Made by a program: the position numbers and the translations under genes | In this document: positions 32,290 to 44,768 of the stretch, piece after piece | How the letters are laid out: the number at the start of each line of letters is the position of its first letter | Position numbering within the stretch: position 1 is the first letter of the stretch | The notes under the pieces: model-generated | Database searches by the model: none | What the model was told of the DNA's origin: nothing | What the model saw: only the letters and a program-made list of their open reading frames with translations | Assembly: GCA_916613615.1 (NCBI GenBank) | Contig: OU744724.1 | Location: forward strand, 44,990,662-45,054,661 | Direction of reading: 5' to 3' | DNA from: Steromphala cineraria | Lineage: Eukaryota > Mollusca > Gastropoda > Trochida > Trochidae | Length of the DNA stretch: 64,000 nucleotides

Positions 32290-32767
32290 GAGGTAATACT
32301 GAAATCCATTGCATTTTTTCTCCGAAGCAGTAAGATTTTGTCATATGAATTCAAACATGGTTCATTTTTAATTGAATGTAGATATCATATCGTATCCTCG
32401 GTTAGCAAGCCCTTGTTGTCTCTTCTCACATGTATTATCCCTTGGAATTTTCATCAGGCTATTATGTTCCTACAGTAACTGCTTAAATAAGTCTTCTTAT
32501 GGAACAATCCCGTAAGGAAACGCTTTCATAATATAACATGGGAATAAGTATTTTGAACTCTCCAATCAAGGACCACTAATAAGACTACAAATTACCTGAT
32601 GTAAAGTCGTAAGGTGTAGATCATCGGAATCTTCATATTGGCTTTTACTTATTGTGCCTAGTTTTGTGTATATTTTCACTTGATTGAGTTTTATTGAATG
32701 CTTAGTCTGTTAATCAACACTTTGTTACTTGTTGATCTCACTTATAAATGTAAAGCTCTAATCCTTA

Positions 32768-32787
32768 CTCTCTCTCTCTCTCTCTCT
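32768..32787. repeat. (CT)n microsatellite
   Basis: About ten CT dinucleotides in a row. Absent at the equivalent place in units 2 and 3 (CTTAACTCTCCCGATG). Confidence 0.85.
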
Positions 32788-33049
32788 ACCCGGGGTCTCA
32801 GAGGCCCAATAGTCACTTAAAGCTTCTATAGAAATCTCGGTATTGGTTTTCGATTATCATGTCTTGGGAACCAGCTGGCTAGGGTATAAAAACCCCGATG
32901 TTGTAGTGATTAAAACGGGCGTTTGCCACTTTAGGTGTGTGAGAGTTATAGTATTTTTAATCAACTCTTTAATTTTCGAATAGGCACTGACTTTTTCCTG
33001 TGATTAAAAAAAAATCTGCTAATTTGCATGTGACCAATTAATACTCCTT

Positions 33050-36000
33050 TTTTGTGTGTTTAATGGTATCTAGATGTACAAGTCATGTGTGTTACTTATC
33101 CCATATGTGTTACTTTCAGCAGTGTTATATTTAAACGGCAATTGGGATACGGCCATATAATGCAGTAATATCGTGTGATGTCAATATGGTAGTGCAATGC
33201 AATATAAGAAATTTTATTGATCATGACTTCCAATAAGACGCTAGAAAAAAGTTCAGCTTCTTTTAAAAAATGCATTGATTTTTTTGTATCAAACTAACTT
33301 TCGCTAGTTTAATTTGAAATCATTATTCCATAGCTAGCAATAGTAGTACATGAAAGGTGGTTAAAAATGATTCATGAATATATATACTAGCTAACTAGTA
33401 ATGGACAAAGATTGTTATGCTTTAAAGTTTGCTTAAGAAAAAAGTGTTTGAACACATGTAGTATCAACAATATAATGGTTTGATAATGTAATAGTGTTTT
33501 CAGTGAACTTTACATTCTGCTAAAAACCCACACTATAATAACATGAAAGTTCCTTACTAAGTTGATATGCAAAATGGTGACCTCGGATGTATAAACTGTA
33601 GGTCCGAGTTTGATTAGAATTGGTAAGAATTCAATTACTCAACTTATTGTATCTAATCATGCATACTGTCCTATTAAGTTTTAGTCAAACAACAATAAGA
33701 GAATATGATTTGAATCTGAAGAAACCCAGAGTGTCAAACTGAGCCCATGTCCTTTCGTATCCTTTTAGTTAGATTATTCATTTATGCAAATTGGATGGGA
33801 TTGCTTTATAATTTGTCCGTAACCCTGAGACGTCTGATTAGCGTAATGCTTTCTCACGCAAAGAAAAACAGGTTTTTACTTCTTTCTGAATCTTTAGCTG
33901 AAAATATATTAAATTCGAATTCCTATGTTTATATCGTTACCATTTTAATATGAAATTTAAACACAACTACTCCCTTAAATATAACTGCTGAACATTATCA
34001 TGAGTATTAACTCCAGGACCCAACATGCTCATAATTTCATCATAACGTGATATTGAGATACACAAACCTTCCCAGCTATATGATATTGAAACCAAAAAAA
34101 CAACTATAAGTGTGTGAGGAAATTGGCGAAGAAAATGTCCCTCGGGTGATATTCTAACTACCTAACATCTCTGATGCAAACATTGGGCAAAACCTTCAAA
34201 GCAATCATGCTGAAACTGAGAATGAGAAATCGTGATTAAGTGTCAGGGAGGAACAATTCAACTTTTTTCACAGATCCATAAATCAGAAAATAAATCTGTT
34301 AAACGGACGTCAAACTGGTGGAGTGATTGAAATCCGAAGGCAGAAGTAAGCTGATCAGGAGCCTGTAGCGAGACCATCTCTAACAATTACATGTAGCTTC
34401 TCAGAACAGCTAAGAACAAACACGGTATAAAAGGCAAAGGCATCTCAATAGAATAATGTCTCCAAATCTCGAATCTCATCACAAGAACAACCATTTTAAT
34501 TCTAGCAGGAAATTGTTTCTCAACATTTAAAGCAAATACAAACATGTACAAAAATATGCCATCAATGCCCATTTCAATTTCGATTTCTGCAATCATATGA
34601 ATCACGGAGAGTGTAAAATAGTCGAAGAAATTAGATCATAACATTTATTGACAGTAATGAAATAATTGTAAGTACCGGGAATCCTCGTATTTAAGCCCTG
34701 CCGTTATTAAGCTCATGGGCTTATTAACGAGTTTTGATTTTCGTATTTTAGCCCATGGGCTTAATTTTGATATATTTTCTCACTTCAAAATGACTAAAAC
34801 AGTTATTTTCGATGGAATCACTGCCTGTTTTTAGGCTTCGATAGATACTGATGTTTCAAACGTAGAAAATGCATTGGTCTGAAAATATAAATGCCATTTT
34901 AGACACCAAACATAAAAGTATAAATAAATTAGATGATAACAAAGCAGGAACTGATATAGAGTAAAGGGTTGCTATTGGGAATCATCCATTTTTAAAAGAA
35001 AATTAAGTCTCTCTTTTTCATTCGCCATTGCAGAATGGGAATCATTAACAAATAAACCCTCGACTAAAAAAACCAAGTTTTGTTATAATTCATCTCCCTT
35101 CGAAATTACGCCCTGGGTTTATTTTCATAAAATATATTTCCCATATGAAAGGGGTGAAATTCGAAATTAAGCCCTGGGCTTAAATACGAGGATTCCCGGT
35201 AGGACTTAATGTCAATCTAGCATGTGTTAAACATCTCTTGCAGTGTGTATTTCCTAGGACAATATACATTTACACATTCACATGGTGAAACATCATTGCT
35301 CATATGAGCGAGCTGGTTTAAATGGCTGTGATTATTAGCATGATGGTGTTTTTAAAGCGGTGATTTAGTTTATTTGATGACATGTTTGACAGGCTAGGGT
35401 GGTCAACATGATAAGCTTGTTAAGATGATGGAGGATTCACCTTGTACTCGGTTTTCATAGGGTTCTTTTACTCACCATTATTCAAAAAGTTTAACTATAA
35501 TGTTCAAGCTCTTATTCCCCAAAATTATTACCACTGTATGAGATATTGCATATATAAATGCAATGTCCTAATTGTCATGCAATAGTTGTAAACTGAAACT
35601 AGTGTGTCTATGCAGTACAGAACAGCAATCTTTTCATAAAACCAAGATGACAAAATACAGCTGTTGTCTTATTTTGATAAATACACTCAACTGTAAAAGA
35701 AACGTCATCATATAAAAAGCAAGATAGTTTAATCAACGTCGACTGGATACAGCTAGCACATAGTTAAGTCATACCAGTAATATAAAATTTGTATATAAAT
35801 TTTTTAACATCGTAACCTCAGCTCGTTTCTACAAATGTCGCTTTAAGAAAATTGTTGTTTTCAAATTCTTTGGTAAGTTAACCTTGCCTTTTGTGCACTT
35901 AACATGTTGCTTCTAGATCACATCCATTGATCGGATAATAAAGTGACATAGGACAGGAGAAATTTTTTTATTTACAATTTGACACTTAAAAGAGCCACTC

Positions 36001-36235
36001 GGTGATTTTCAACGCATCTTTTTGTTTTGAATCTAACCTTAATAATATTATACGACAGTCTTTTATATATTTTGTGGAAGTCAAATTCACATGTTCAAAT
36101 TATATATATTATATTATTTGTATAACCTATCAAACATTATAAACTCATAAAAATCATTGTGACTGCGCTAGATAAGTTTACAAAATTACGTTTCACTCAT
36201 TGACGACCGTCATTGTCCGGTTTTCTATCATAGTC
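33050..36235. repeat. Duplicated segment D, copy 1
   Basis: About 3.2 kb, 95-97% identical by eye to 45975-49065, and more distantly (about 75-80%) to the inverse of 57745-60165. It contains the 525-bp TIR element at 34675-35199. A 68-codon frame at 33747-33953 is kept in copy 2 but changes between them are mostly non-synonymous, and it is broken in copy 3, so I do not call a gene. Confidence 0.9.
34675..35199. mobile_element. TIR element with TA target duplication, copy 1
   Basis: Left end CCGGGAATCCTCGTATTTAA(GCCC) and right end are exact inverse complements over 24 bp, flanked by TA (34673-34674, 35200-35201). The D copy at 57745-60165 lacks the element and keeps a single TA at the same place (58261-58262). 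Subterminal GCCCATGGGCTTA and GCCCTGGGCTTA palindromes add to the fold. 525 bp, noncoding; TA duplication suggests a Tc1/mariner-superfamily MITE. Confidence 0.92.
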
Positions 36236-36399
36236 ATGACTTTCAACCCTCAAATGATACTTTCCTTCAACAGTGGATACTTATGGATCAGATGAGACTA
36301 TTGATAAAGTTTGGCACATGTGACCCCTAGCAACTCACGGAGTGGCTCTTAAAGAAACAAATTATGTCACCCTTACTCCTGGTTACTTACGAAACGTTT

Positions 36400-36733
36400 G
36401 AATGTATTTCACAGATAACTGTTCTGCCAAAGGCCTCCCTGAGATTCCGTTCAATTCATCATTTAATCATTCACAAGGTCGCAGAGCGCACTTTCTAACA
36501 GTATTACTGGCGAAACGCTGTATCTGAGGATTACAAGTGTAATTTACCTTGAAGACGCCACAAGATGCCTCCCTTATACAATTAATAGCTTCACAGGGAG
36601 GTTAGCTAAGACCACGGCCCAACAATTTGATTGGAAATCGTGAAAAAAAGCTGCAAGATAATATGTCAAAGAGGACCCTTGTGGTTTTGTTCTCTGAAGC
36701 GGGAAATAGACATATTAACAACATTTTCTAAGG
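36400..36733 (+). other. Conserved block A, copy 2
   Basis: 334 bp, three bases longer than copies 1 and 3 because of an extra ATA near 36660. The indel keeps the frame of a short open frame (EIVKKSCKI.CQRGPLWFCS, 36631 onward) seen in all three copies. That frame is not preserved in blocks B or C, so coding is unproven. Confidence 0.6.
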
Positions 36734-38369
36734 TGAGACCTCTGTTAGATCGGAGTTCATTGATTCAAAGATTGTCATTCAGTTTTAAATTTCATGCAAT
36801 TGGCAAACAATAAAAGTATAATTTAGTCTAAAACATTCTTCAGGAAAATATACGAGTCATTATTCATTTCATTTACGTATTTTCAACTACATTCCAGAAT
36901 GATTCGTTGTGTAAATATTTCATTTAAAGACAATTCAAACCAAGGTTTATAATAAAAACTATGAATTTTTACTCTTATCATGAACTCACGCAGTTTAAAT
37001 CTATTAAAAGAAAGCTTGATTTCTGAATTAAGCTGTTCTTATGAAATATCTATTTTTTCGGAAGCAGTGCATTGAAAGCTGGTTCTAGTAAGAATACAAG
37101 GAGTTTGTGGATTATCAACTTCAGTATTTTAGAAAGTAGCTACATTTAGATATAGATCATTATACCGTAGCTTGAAAACAGTATAACATTGCTACTTTCT
37201 GTTTCCTTTAATGTTTAACTCCTTGTTAGTATGCATACGTCTTCTTTGTAAAATGACTGTCAATGTCAATCATTTATAACATGTACATATCAAATACATG
37301 TATATGTGCGATATTAAAAGTACTAATCCAGTTGAGATATAGAAAGTGTTTGACATATTTATGTCATACATTGATCACGCAGCTGTTATATGGTCTCATA
37401 ACTGTACCAATGGCGAAGTTAAACACACAAATCACTACTAAGGTGTGTTATTGTGTGCTTTGAGAAACGAATTTACATCCTAATAGTTAGCTGGAGGCCA
37501 CGGGACTGAAGTGTTTTACATTATGAAATGTCAGATTAGATAGTTACATCATTTTTAAAAATTCTGATAGAGTACCATCTTTGATCAGAATCAAACATTG
37601 TGTGTGTCCCGGAGGTAAAAACTCATCAACATATCAAAGTCCTTAATAGAACAAAAATGTTATCAACCTTATGAAAGTAATAATACAATAGTAAAAAACT
37701 GTCAAAAACAACCTGTTTTGCTCCAATATTTTCAAAAGTGTTCATCAGGACTAAATTTACGAAAATGATAATTGTTTTTGATTTCATACTGTTGTTATCA
37801 ATAAAAAATGGTGATGTCGGTTTCATTGGATGTAACTCTTCTAGGCATGGACTTATTTAACATTAGTCATGCAGACACTTTGGGTTTTTAACAAATATGA
37901 TGAATTTTTAATGACTACATGCCATCAATCAATTATAAAGCATTTATTTACTTTTTCCACTTTTTGAAAGACTACAGGTTGTACATCACTACATTATCAA
38001 ACATTTCAATTTCTTTTATAAAAAATATTAATTTAAGGTTACATTTTGATCATCTTGAAATTGCATCATGTAAGGTACCAAAGATCTATGCAAATATCTA
38101 CCACTAGAAGCAAAGGAAGGATATTATGTAAACATTAGACATGGACATAGAATGCCAAGTCCATAGGGTATTAACATTCCCTCGATCTGCCCTCTGGGAT
38201 CAAGTCAAATCAAATATACTATTGTGAAAGAACATAGCAAGAGTTATATGGTCTATGCTAAACATTATCCACGGATACGCATAGCTAGATAAAAACCTTC
38301 ATTCGTTCAGTCTACTGAAACTGGTTCCGTGTAAGGTTATATTCACGGCTAACTAAACTGACATCATTT

Positions 38370-38602
38370 AATCATTCACAGGACTAAATCGCAACGAGCT
38401 TTGGCAGTTGTCCGGGCACAGCCTATGTTCTAGGACGTGCGAGTGTAATTTACTGGAAGGGAGATACACGTTTTTTCTTCATACATTTAATAGCTTCACA
38501 AGATTGTAAGCTTAGACTACAGCGAGTTGAAATAACTGGAACTCTTTAAAAAGCTGAGAGATATTACATCAAAGTGTGCCCTTGCTGTAGTGTTATTTGA
38601 AG
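38370..38602 (+). other. Conserved block B, copy 2
   Basis: Nearly identical to copies 1 and 3 through GGACTAAATCGCAACGAGCT, GGCACAGCCTATGTTCTAGG and the TTAATAGCTTCACA core; small changes cluster in the T-rich run before TTTAATAGC. Confidence 0.55.
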
Positions 38603-38730
38603 CAGATAATTGGTGCATTTTAAGAGTTCTGTTGAGGCGAAAAAACATCTTTAAAATTAAAACGTCTGAGATAATTGATGTCTTTACAATTCAAAACGTA
38701 TTTAACGTGTGGGCACAGTAATCAGTTATT

Positions 38731-39092
38731 TTAAAGGGGCAGTAGCACGTTTTATGGCGAATATCAGGTGATGTCAGAAAAATGAAAATTAATGGTTCCA
38801 ATTGAAAGACAATGTATTTAAACTAAATGACGCAGTACTAATTCAACAATAAAACGTAAATTTTAGCCATGCGATTCCCCTTTCTTACACAAAATGAATT
38901 AGGTGTTCACAAAAAATGGCCGCCAATGGATTTTATGTGAATCTTCATACTTTGTCCTATGACTATGGATGATTGACTCATGTAATGTGATTGTTGACAC
39001 TGTCAATTTAATACATTTAGCATTAACTTACATTTATCAGTGAAATATTTGAAATATGTAATTATAAAAAAAACGTGATACTGCCCCTTTAA
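38731..39092 (-). mobile_element. MITE family 1, copy c (inserted in unit 2)
   Basis: Full-length, in the opposite orientation to copies a and b, with TTAA on both sides (38731-38734, 39089-39092). Units 1 and 3 have no insertion at this place: unit 3 reads CAGTTATTTTACACCATT (51060-51077) where unit 2 has CAGTTATT-TTAA-element-TTAA-ACCATT. One right-terminal base differs (GTGATACTGCCCC). Confidence 0.92.
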
Positions 39093-39472
39093 ACCATTTA
39101 TTTATTTTATTTTTAGAAAGTAGTTTTTTCTAGTTCTCGCTCTCAACTCATTCAACTTGTAGAAAATGCGTTTAGTTGAAAATTACGTGATCTTGATACC
39201 TCTCCAAAAGAAGGTGACAAAATGGTAAAATAATTGCTAAAATCGACATTAGTAATAATCGCTATAGAAAAACTTCTAAAAACTACTTATACTAAGGCAG
39301 AGAAAACTTGAGTATTCTCTCAGCATCCATGCAAGAGGGCAGTGGATACTCTCATCAAATAAGCGTCATTTCTCTTTGAAGGTCTATATTTGTTTACTTT
39401 TGACCAACGTTAACGATAGTGACGTGATACATGACATATTCTAGCGACGGGATGTTTGGCTGCACTCTGACT

Positions 39473-42172
39473 ATAGACCGATCCAGTCTGTCAATCAAAT
39501 CTCGCGCATGCGTTATTTAAGCCAATCAGAGCGGCGATTTCGCAACGCGAATTTGTCAACTTTACTTCCGGGGACAAACAAAGCGATAATGGCGACTCGT
39601 TTCTGTTGTTGCAAATAATATTTAAAATGACGTTCTTTTCAATTTTTATGCATCCATGTCATGACATAAGTACTCCTCATTGTGTAGGGTAGCAAGGTTA
39701 CCGTTATTCATCGCTAAAATTGTGGAAATGGCTTACTACAGGGTAAAAAAACAATCGCGGGTCGGACAAGTGTTAGAAGGTGAGAATTTGTTCGAATTAC
39801 GCACTTTTCAAGTCCCTCCCATAAACTTTCAACAAGGTGACAGCCATAAGTACTCTTTGATAATTTATCTTCAGTACTTAATGTTTCTGAATCAACAGTT
39901 CATTTCAGTTGATCGGGATCATAAATAACAATCTTACATGTTGACATTTCGGCAATTTTCGAAATTTCGCCATATTGTAAACAAACTATGTTGGACGTCT
40001 TGTTGTTCAAAATACGGCGAAATATCCCACTTAGAAATAATTAAATATCAAAGACACTTGCAGACATTGATTTTTTTATAAATATAAGGTTTTCTGCATT
40101 TCCATTTCACTCATTATGTTCCATTTGTATTATGCTCCAACCCATAAGATTAATTTATGTATAGCTTTCAAACAGTAGGCTATGTCCCATGCATTACCTT
40201 TCAGACATTTGATACTAACTTGAAACTATTCTTGCCTGTAAGATTAAATATGAAATATATATCATGTTCATTTTAAATATTTCAATTTTACAGTTCAATG
40301 GTTAGCTTTCTTTTCAAATTTTTGACCAAACAAAACCTAACTATTCAAAACAATTTACTTTATTACCTCATTAATTGGTGCCAGTCTAGGCATATAATTA
40401 AACATTTATACTATACAACAATCAACTTTTCTGTCAAAGCTGTAACAATAAATTTTTTAAAGAGTCAATAACCAAACTGTTCAACTATCATTTTAAGAGT
40501 TTTTGTGACCATAGATCAGTTGGCAAAAATACATCTGATTACTATTTTTTATCAATCAAATAAAACTTGGTGCATATATATGTCCATGAATATGAATACA
40601 ATAAGACAAAAACCAAAACAATAGGTGAAATCTTGATCAAAAGAGCCATTTTATTGCTGTTTACTCATATGGTCAGTGATCAAGTTAATTGTTTCTATTC
40701 CCATTCTACTGTTTTTCTTTGAAAACCTGAAATGCAACATTTATATGTTAAGCAAAGATTTATTTTTTATTTTCAAGATTGATTACTTCCAGGATCCCTG
40801 ATACTTTGTGTTAAATAATTTGCACAAAACATTGTTACTATTATAACAATTATATATTTAAAAAGTTCATAGTGTCACTTAATTTATTTGGATCTTTCAG
40901 TTTTGAATTCTTTAACACAATTTAATGTACAGTGAAATCTATGTATGGCTCAGGCTGTAGGCTTTTCAAATTGGAAATTTGGTCATATCCATATTATCCC
41001 AATCACAAATAAATTAAGATCAACAGGTTTGATATAAGCATGATAAGGGCATACTGTTGTATGACAAAATATAAGATCTGCATATTGACCTAAATTTATT
41101 TAGATTGATATTTCCCAGATCCTGAATGAAGCCTGTCAAATATGTAGTTTTTTATTTTAAAAATCATCCCTGTGTATTCACATCCTACAACTTAACCTTC
41201 TCTCTTTTACTGTAGATATTTGGCATTCATTAAAGATTTATATTTGGCTACATTTGAAATATAATTTTTAAAAAGCAAAATATAAATGTATAGGCCCCTA
41301 CTTTGATTGTATTTGTGAATATAAGAATTAATCTTTGATGATTTATATACAGTCAATTGATTTTTGAAGGGAGACTCATTTGGTAGTTGAATTTTATTTT
41401 AAAAACAGGTTACCTTTGAAGGGAACATGAAAATAATTACCATTTAAAGGATAGTATAAATTACATATACTGCAATAATATTTTGAGAATATTGATTTGT
41501 TTATGAATATATAGGATCTCTGTGTCACTGACTGTCAGTATAAAAAGCTATATCAATAATTAGCAATGTAAATGTTGTATGTCCAAAAAATACAAACATG
41601 GCAACTAATTTTAATTTTTTTTTTCAAGGATTAAAATTTTCGATAATATTTTTTTTCAAAAATTTATGTTGACTGATCTAGATGTGTAATAGTCAACAAC
41701 TGAGCAGGCCTATGCGACCACGACCATGACAATGATTAATCAATATAATTTCAGTAAAAAAAATTTCTCTCGGCAAAATATAAAAAAACGAACTTGTTGA
41801 TGATTTATGAAAGTTACTTGGATTGTACGACAATTTACAATAGTGATGGAAAAATTCCGAGTTGAAATGCCTTTGTTTACAAACTGGTCGACGACGTCTC
41901 TCGATCTGGTCATTGAAAAAGTGTCAAAATTACTTTTTATTTGTTGATAAAATGAAGATTTATCAAAGCTATATGTGTATCTTGAATGTATTTGTTTAGA
42001 TATTGTGCGTTATGAACGACATAAACATGAACGCAAACCAAAAGATTCGGCAAGTGACGTTGTTGAGATACACGGCCCGGCTCGCCTGAGCTTGAAACTT
42101 GTCCCCTCAAATATTTCAACCAATCACGTCGTAGGGGGCGGGGCCTAACTGCTCTCGACTGGATCGGTCTAT
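39473..42172. mobile_element. 2.7 kb element with 16-bp terminal inverted repeats
   Basis: ATAGACCGATCCAGTC at 39473-39488 and its exact inverse at 42157-42172 bound a segment absent from units 1 and 3. The first 150 bp are GC-rich with CCAAT boxes, GCGCATGCG and ACTTCCGGGG (ETS-type), and the last 120 bp hold GGGGGCGGGGCC and CAATCACG, so both ends look promoter-like. The middle 2 kb is strongly AT-rich with no long frame. An 82-codon frame (39680-39928) starts near the left promoter-like end but matches nothing I know. Likely a non-autonomous DNA transposon; superfamily unclear and target duplication not resolved. Confidence 0.75.
39680..39928 (+). CDS. Hypothetical 82-codon frame inside the 2.7 kb element
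   Basis: It begins at a non-ATG codon; the first ATG in frame is at 39728 (MAYYRVKKQSRVGQ). It sits about 200 bp inside the left terminus behind CCAAT and ETS-like motifs, which is where a transposon-borne gene or first exon would start. Composition is mixed and no domain is visible. It may be a first exon, a remnant, or chance. Confidence 0.2.
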   Translation: MCRVARLPLFIAKIVEMAYYRVKKQSRVGQVLEGENLFELRTFQVPPINFQQGDSHKYSLIIYLQYLMFLNQQFISVDRDHK

Positions 42173-42414
42173 TGCACCTATAAAACACATTCAGGTAAAA
42201 TCAAAGCAAACGGAACGCGCATTAGACAAATGTTGACATGGTTACACAAAGACACAGAGGAAACGTGAGTATTCTCCAAACATACACACAAGAGGGCAGC
42301 AGGTACTTTCGTCAAATAAGCAGCATTTTTCATTCATTGTCATATTGAAACAAACATTGATGAGTCGACGGATCGAAGCGGGGGAGAAAAAAAGTGATTC
42401 TTTGTTGTGTAAAG

Positions 42415-42640
42415 GTCTATATTTGTGGTGCAGAGTTGTAAAGTGGCAAGCACGACCTGGGTTCGAATCCCGGTGGAGACACCAAACAATGGGACCCGGG
42501 TCTTTTCCTGCGTTGTGTCCCATGGGAAGGCGCTTCAAACAAATGAGTACCTGTAAACAGATTGTAAGCGCTTACATGGTCACGTTTAGCGCCTTTGTGC
42601 TGCTTTGAAAGTACAATTCCTTCAGGGAAATTCAAGTGAA
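42415..42640 (+). mobile_element. tRNA-headed SINE, unit 2 copy
   Basis: Box B GGGTTCGAATCCCGGTGG at about 42459-42476 follows a possible box A region (GTGGTGCAGAGTTG). The body contains GTGTCCCATGGGAAGGCGCT and TTGTAAGCGCTTACATGG, shared with the unit 1 copy. The GTGTCC..GGGAAGGC.CTT block resembles a conserved central domain common in mollusc and other invertebrate SINEs. Confidence 0.75.
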
Positions 42641-43800
42641 ATGATAGCAAACGCTCAGTAGACAAACGATGACAACCAGACTTCCACACATTGTCAATTA
42701 TCTAATACAGTGGAAACATTTTTAAAACTCTATTCTTAACATGTCACAGTTCGTCACAGATAGAACAACTCTTATATACTATTATTATTGTTCCAACAAT
42801 TGAACCTGCTTCAGTTTACTATGCACATTGGAAGGGAAGAAGCTGACAGGAAATGTCATTAGAAAATTCAATTTCGATCAACCACTTCATTTGAGATGTA
42901 GTGAAGCACAAATTGACATATTTGTGAACTTAACTAACGCATTTGATAGATTAAAAAGGCTCTAAAAGTGAGCAACTGTAAGATGGTAATTGTGACCAGG
43001 TCGTTAATGCACCCCTTTTCGTGATGTTATTGGTTCTATCAAGATCAAATAATCCGATTAAGAGTATTATGGAATGAATTATTCATAAGAGGAAATCAAT
43101 CTATTTTGGCTGTTTTGATAGAAACATTTCAAACTGGTATCAACTTTCTTTTGATGTTCACATTATGTTATCAATTTATGTAAATAATGTTTTTATCAAC
43201 AGATTTATGCTTTTCATTTCATTCTATACATGTAGACTAATAGTGTACCTGGGAATTGGAAACATTAAACTCCAAGGTTATTTTTAAAAGAATGTATCAA
43301 ATTTCAGACAGCATTATCAACAATCACATTTGACGATTTGTACAGTTTCTGTCAAGTTAAAATGAAGAAAACTTCATTTGTGTCAACATTACAATGTTAG
43401 TTTACCCAGGTGTGCACAGAGTGGACATATTTCAGGGATCATAACTCGAGTTTCCCTGCACAGCAGGTTTTGAAGGTGAATATGTATAGATGCACAGTAG
43501 ACTCTACGTACTCTACCAATATGTATTTACCTGATTTATCTTCATAAATTTGCCCGAGGCAGTATGTTGTTGTGATCTCCCGTATTGCCTTTTTCGTGAC
43601 CAAAATTAGAACGATGTCATTTACACATGATGAAAAGATACATTGGCAAGGCAGTAAACCGCCCCGAAAAGGAGATAATCATATACCGTTTTTATACATC
43701 GAGCAGCGAGAAATGAACAATCAAATTGAACATTTGATTCAAAATAAGTGGTTCCTTACATATCATATGGTAATTTTATCAGAACTAGCTGTACGATCGA

Positions 43801-44001
43801 CCATAGTCCTTTCTGAAATGCCATTCTACCTATCATTTTATAATTTATAGAACTATTTCTCAGCGGATTTAATAGCATTACAGGGACGAGCAGAGTAATT
43901 GACTAGGAGCTACAGTACAAGGATCTCTCCCTATACTGTTGATGGCTTCAGAACAAATCCGCTTAGAAATTTGATTTATTGGAAATCTTTAAAAAATGCT
44001 T
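43801..44001 (+). other. Conserved block C, copy 2
   Basis: Aligned with 32071-32289. The central GGTACAGCGCTGTGTCTA part is missing; the distal GATGGCTTCAGAACAAATC part is retained. Confidence 0.5.
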
Positions 44002-44768
44002 AAAAGTAATACTGGAATTCATTGCAGTTTTTCTCCGAAGCAGCGAAAAAAAAGATTAGATGAGTATATATGAAAGAAATAAAAAGTCAATGTTGTCATT
44101 TGAATTCAAATATGTTTAATTTTTAATTGAATGTAAATAGCATATCAGTGCCGATACTTTCCACTCATGCATTATCCCTAAGAATTTTCATAAGGACAAT
44201 ATGTACCTACAAAAACCACCTTTTCTAAGTAACAATCCCCTTGGAAACTGTTTCATAATAAAAAATTGAATAAGTATTTGAAACGACGAGTAATTAGAGT
44301 ACACGTTAGCCTAATGAAAAGGTAAAGATCATGTTCATATTGACTTTCACTAATCACTATTCTATTTATATCTTAACCTAATTTATTTTTATTAAAGTCT
44401 ATTCATTCAACATTTTGTTAATTGTTGATCTTACTAATCTTACTTATTTCTTAACTCTCCCGATGCTACCTGGGGCCTAAGAGGCCCGGCAGTCACTTTA
44501 ATGTTCTGCATATATCGTGGCATTGGTTGTTGAATATCCAGATTCCAGGTTTTGTCTTTAAACCTTTAACAGAGCATTGTCACTGAATAAAATCACTACA
44601 AAATAGTTTGTCAAAAGTTTATATCAGTTTAAGAATCCTCTGAGGCCCGTGGTCAACAATTTGTTTAACCAATATCAATTTTTGTGTGTTTAATGTATTA
44701 TCTGGTATCTAGATGAACAAGTCATGTGTATCACTAATCCCATATGTGTTACTTCCAGCAGTGTTATT

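Larger units (their letters stand above)
26505..33050. repeat. Segmental duplication, unit 1 (A-B-C part)
   Basis: From about 26505 (GATACTTTCCCGCGACAGTG) the sequence aligns in the same order and orientation with units starting near 36245 and 49070. It holds block A (26667-26997), block B (28531-28763) and block C (32071-32289). It also carries a 541-bp insertion (28858-29398) absent from the others, a SINE remnant near 30560-30790 and a (CT)n run at 32768-32787. Between blocks the similarity to unit 2 drops to perhaps 75-80% by eye. The spacing to unit 2 is about 9.75 kb. Confidence 0.88.
36245..44690. repeat. Segmental duplication, unit 2 (A-B-C part)
   Basis: Second copy of the unit: block A 36400-36733, block B 38370-38602, block C 43801-44001. 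It carries a MITE family 1 insertion (38731-39092) and a 2.7 kb TIR element (39473-42172) that unit 1 and unit 3 lack. It lacks the stretch represented in unit 3 at about 51120-53810, with similarity resuming at AAAATGCGTTTAGTTGAAAA. Confidence 0.88.

Noticed and set aside
33747..33953. 68-codon frame kept in D copies 1 and 2 (33747-33953 and 46593-46799)
   Set aside because: Between the copies about nine changes are non-synonymous and about three synonymous by eye, and the inverted D copy 3 lacks the start and has frame changes. This is what neutral noncoding sequence looks like.
42345..42689. Frames of 87-98 codons on both strands near 42.4 kb
   Set aside because: They are within the tRNA-headed SINE; the apparent protein similarity to repeated peptides comes from the SINE sequence.
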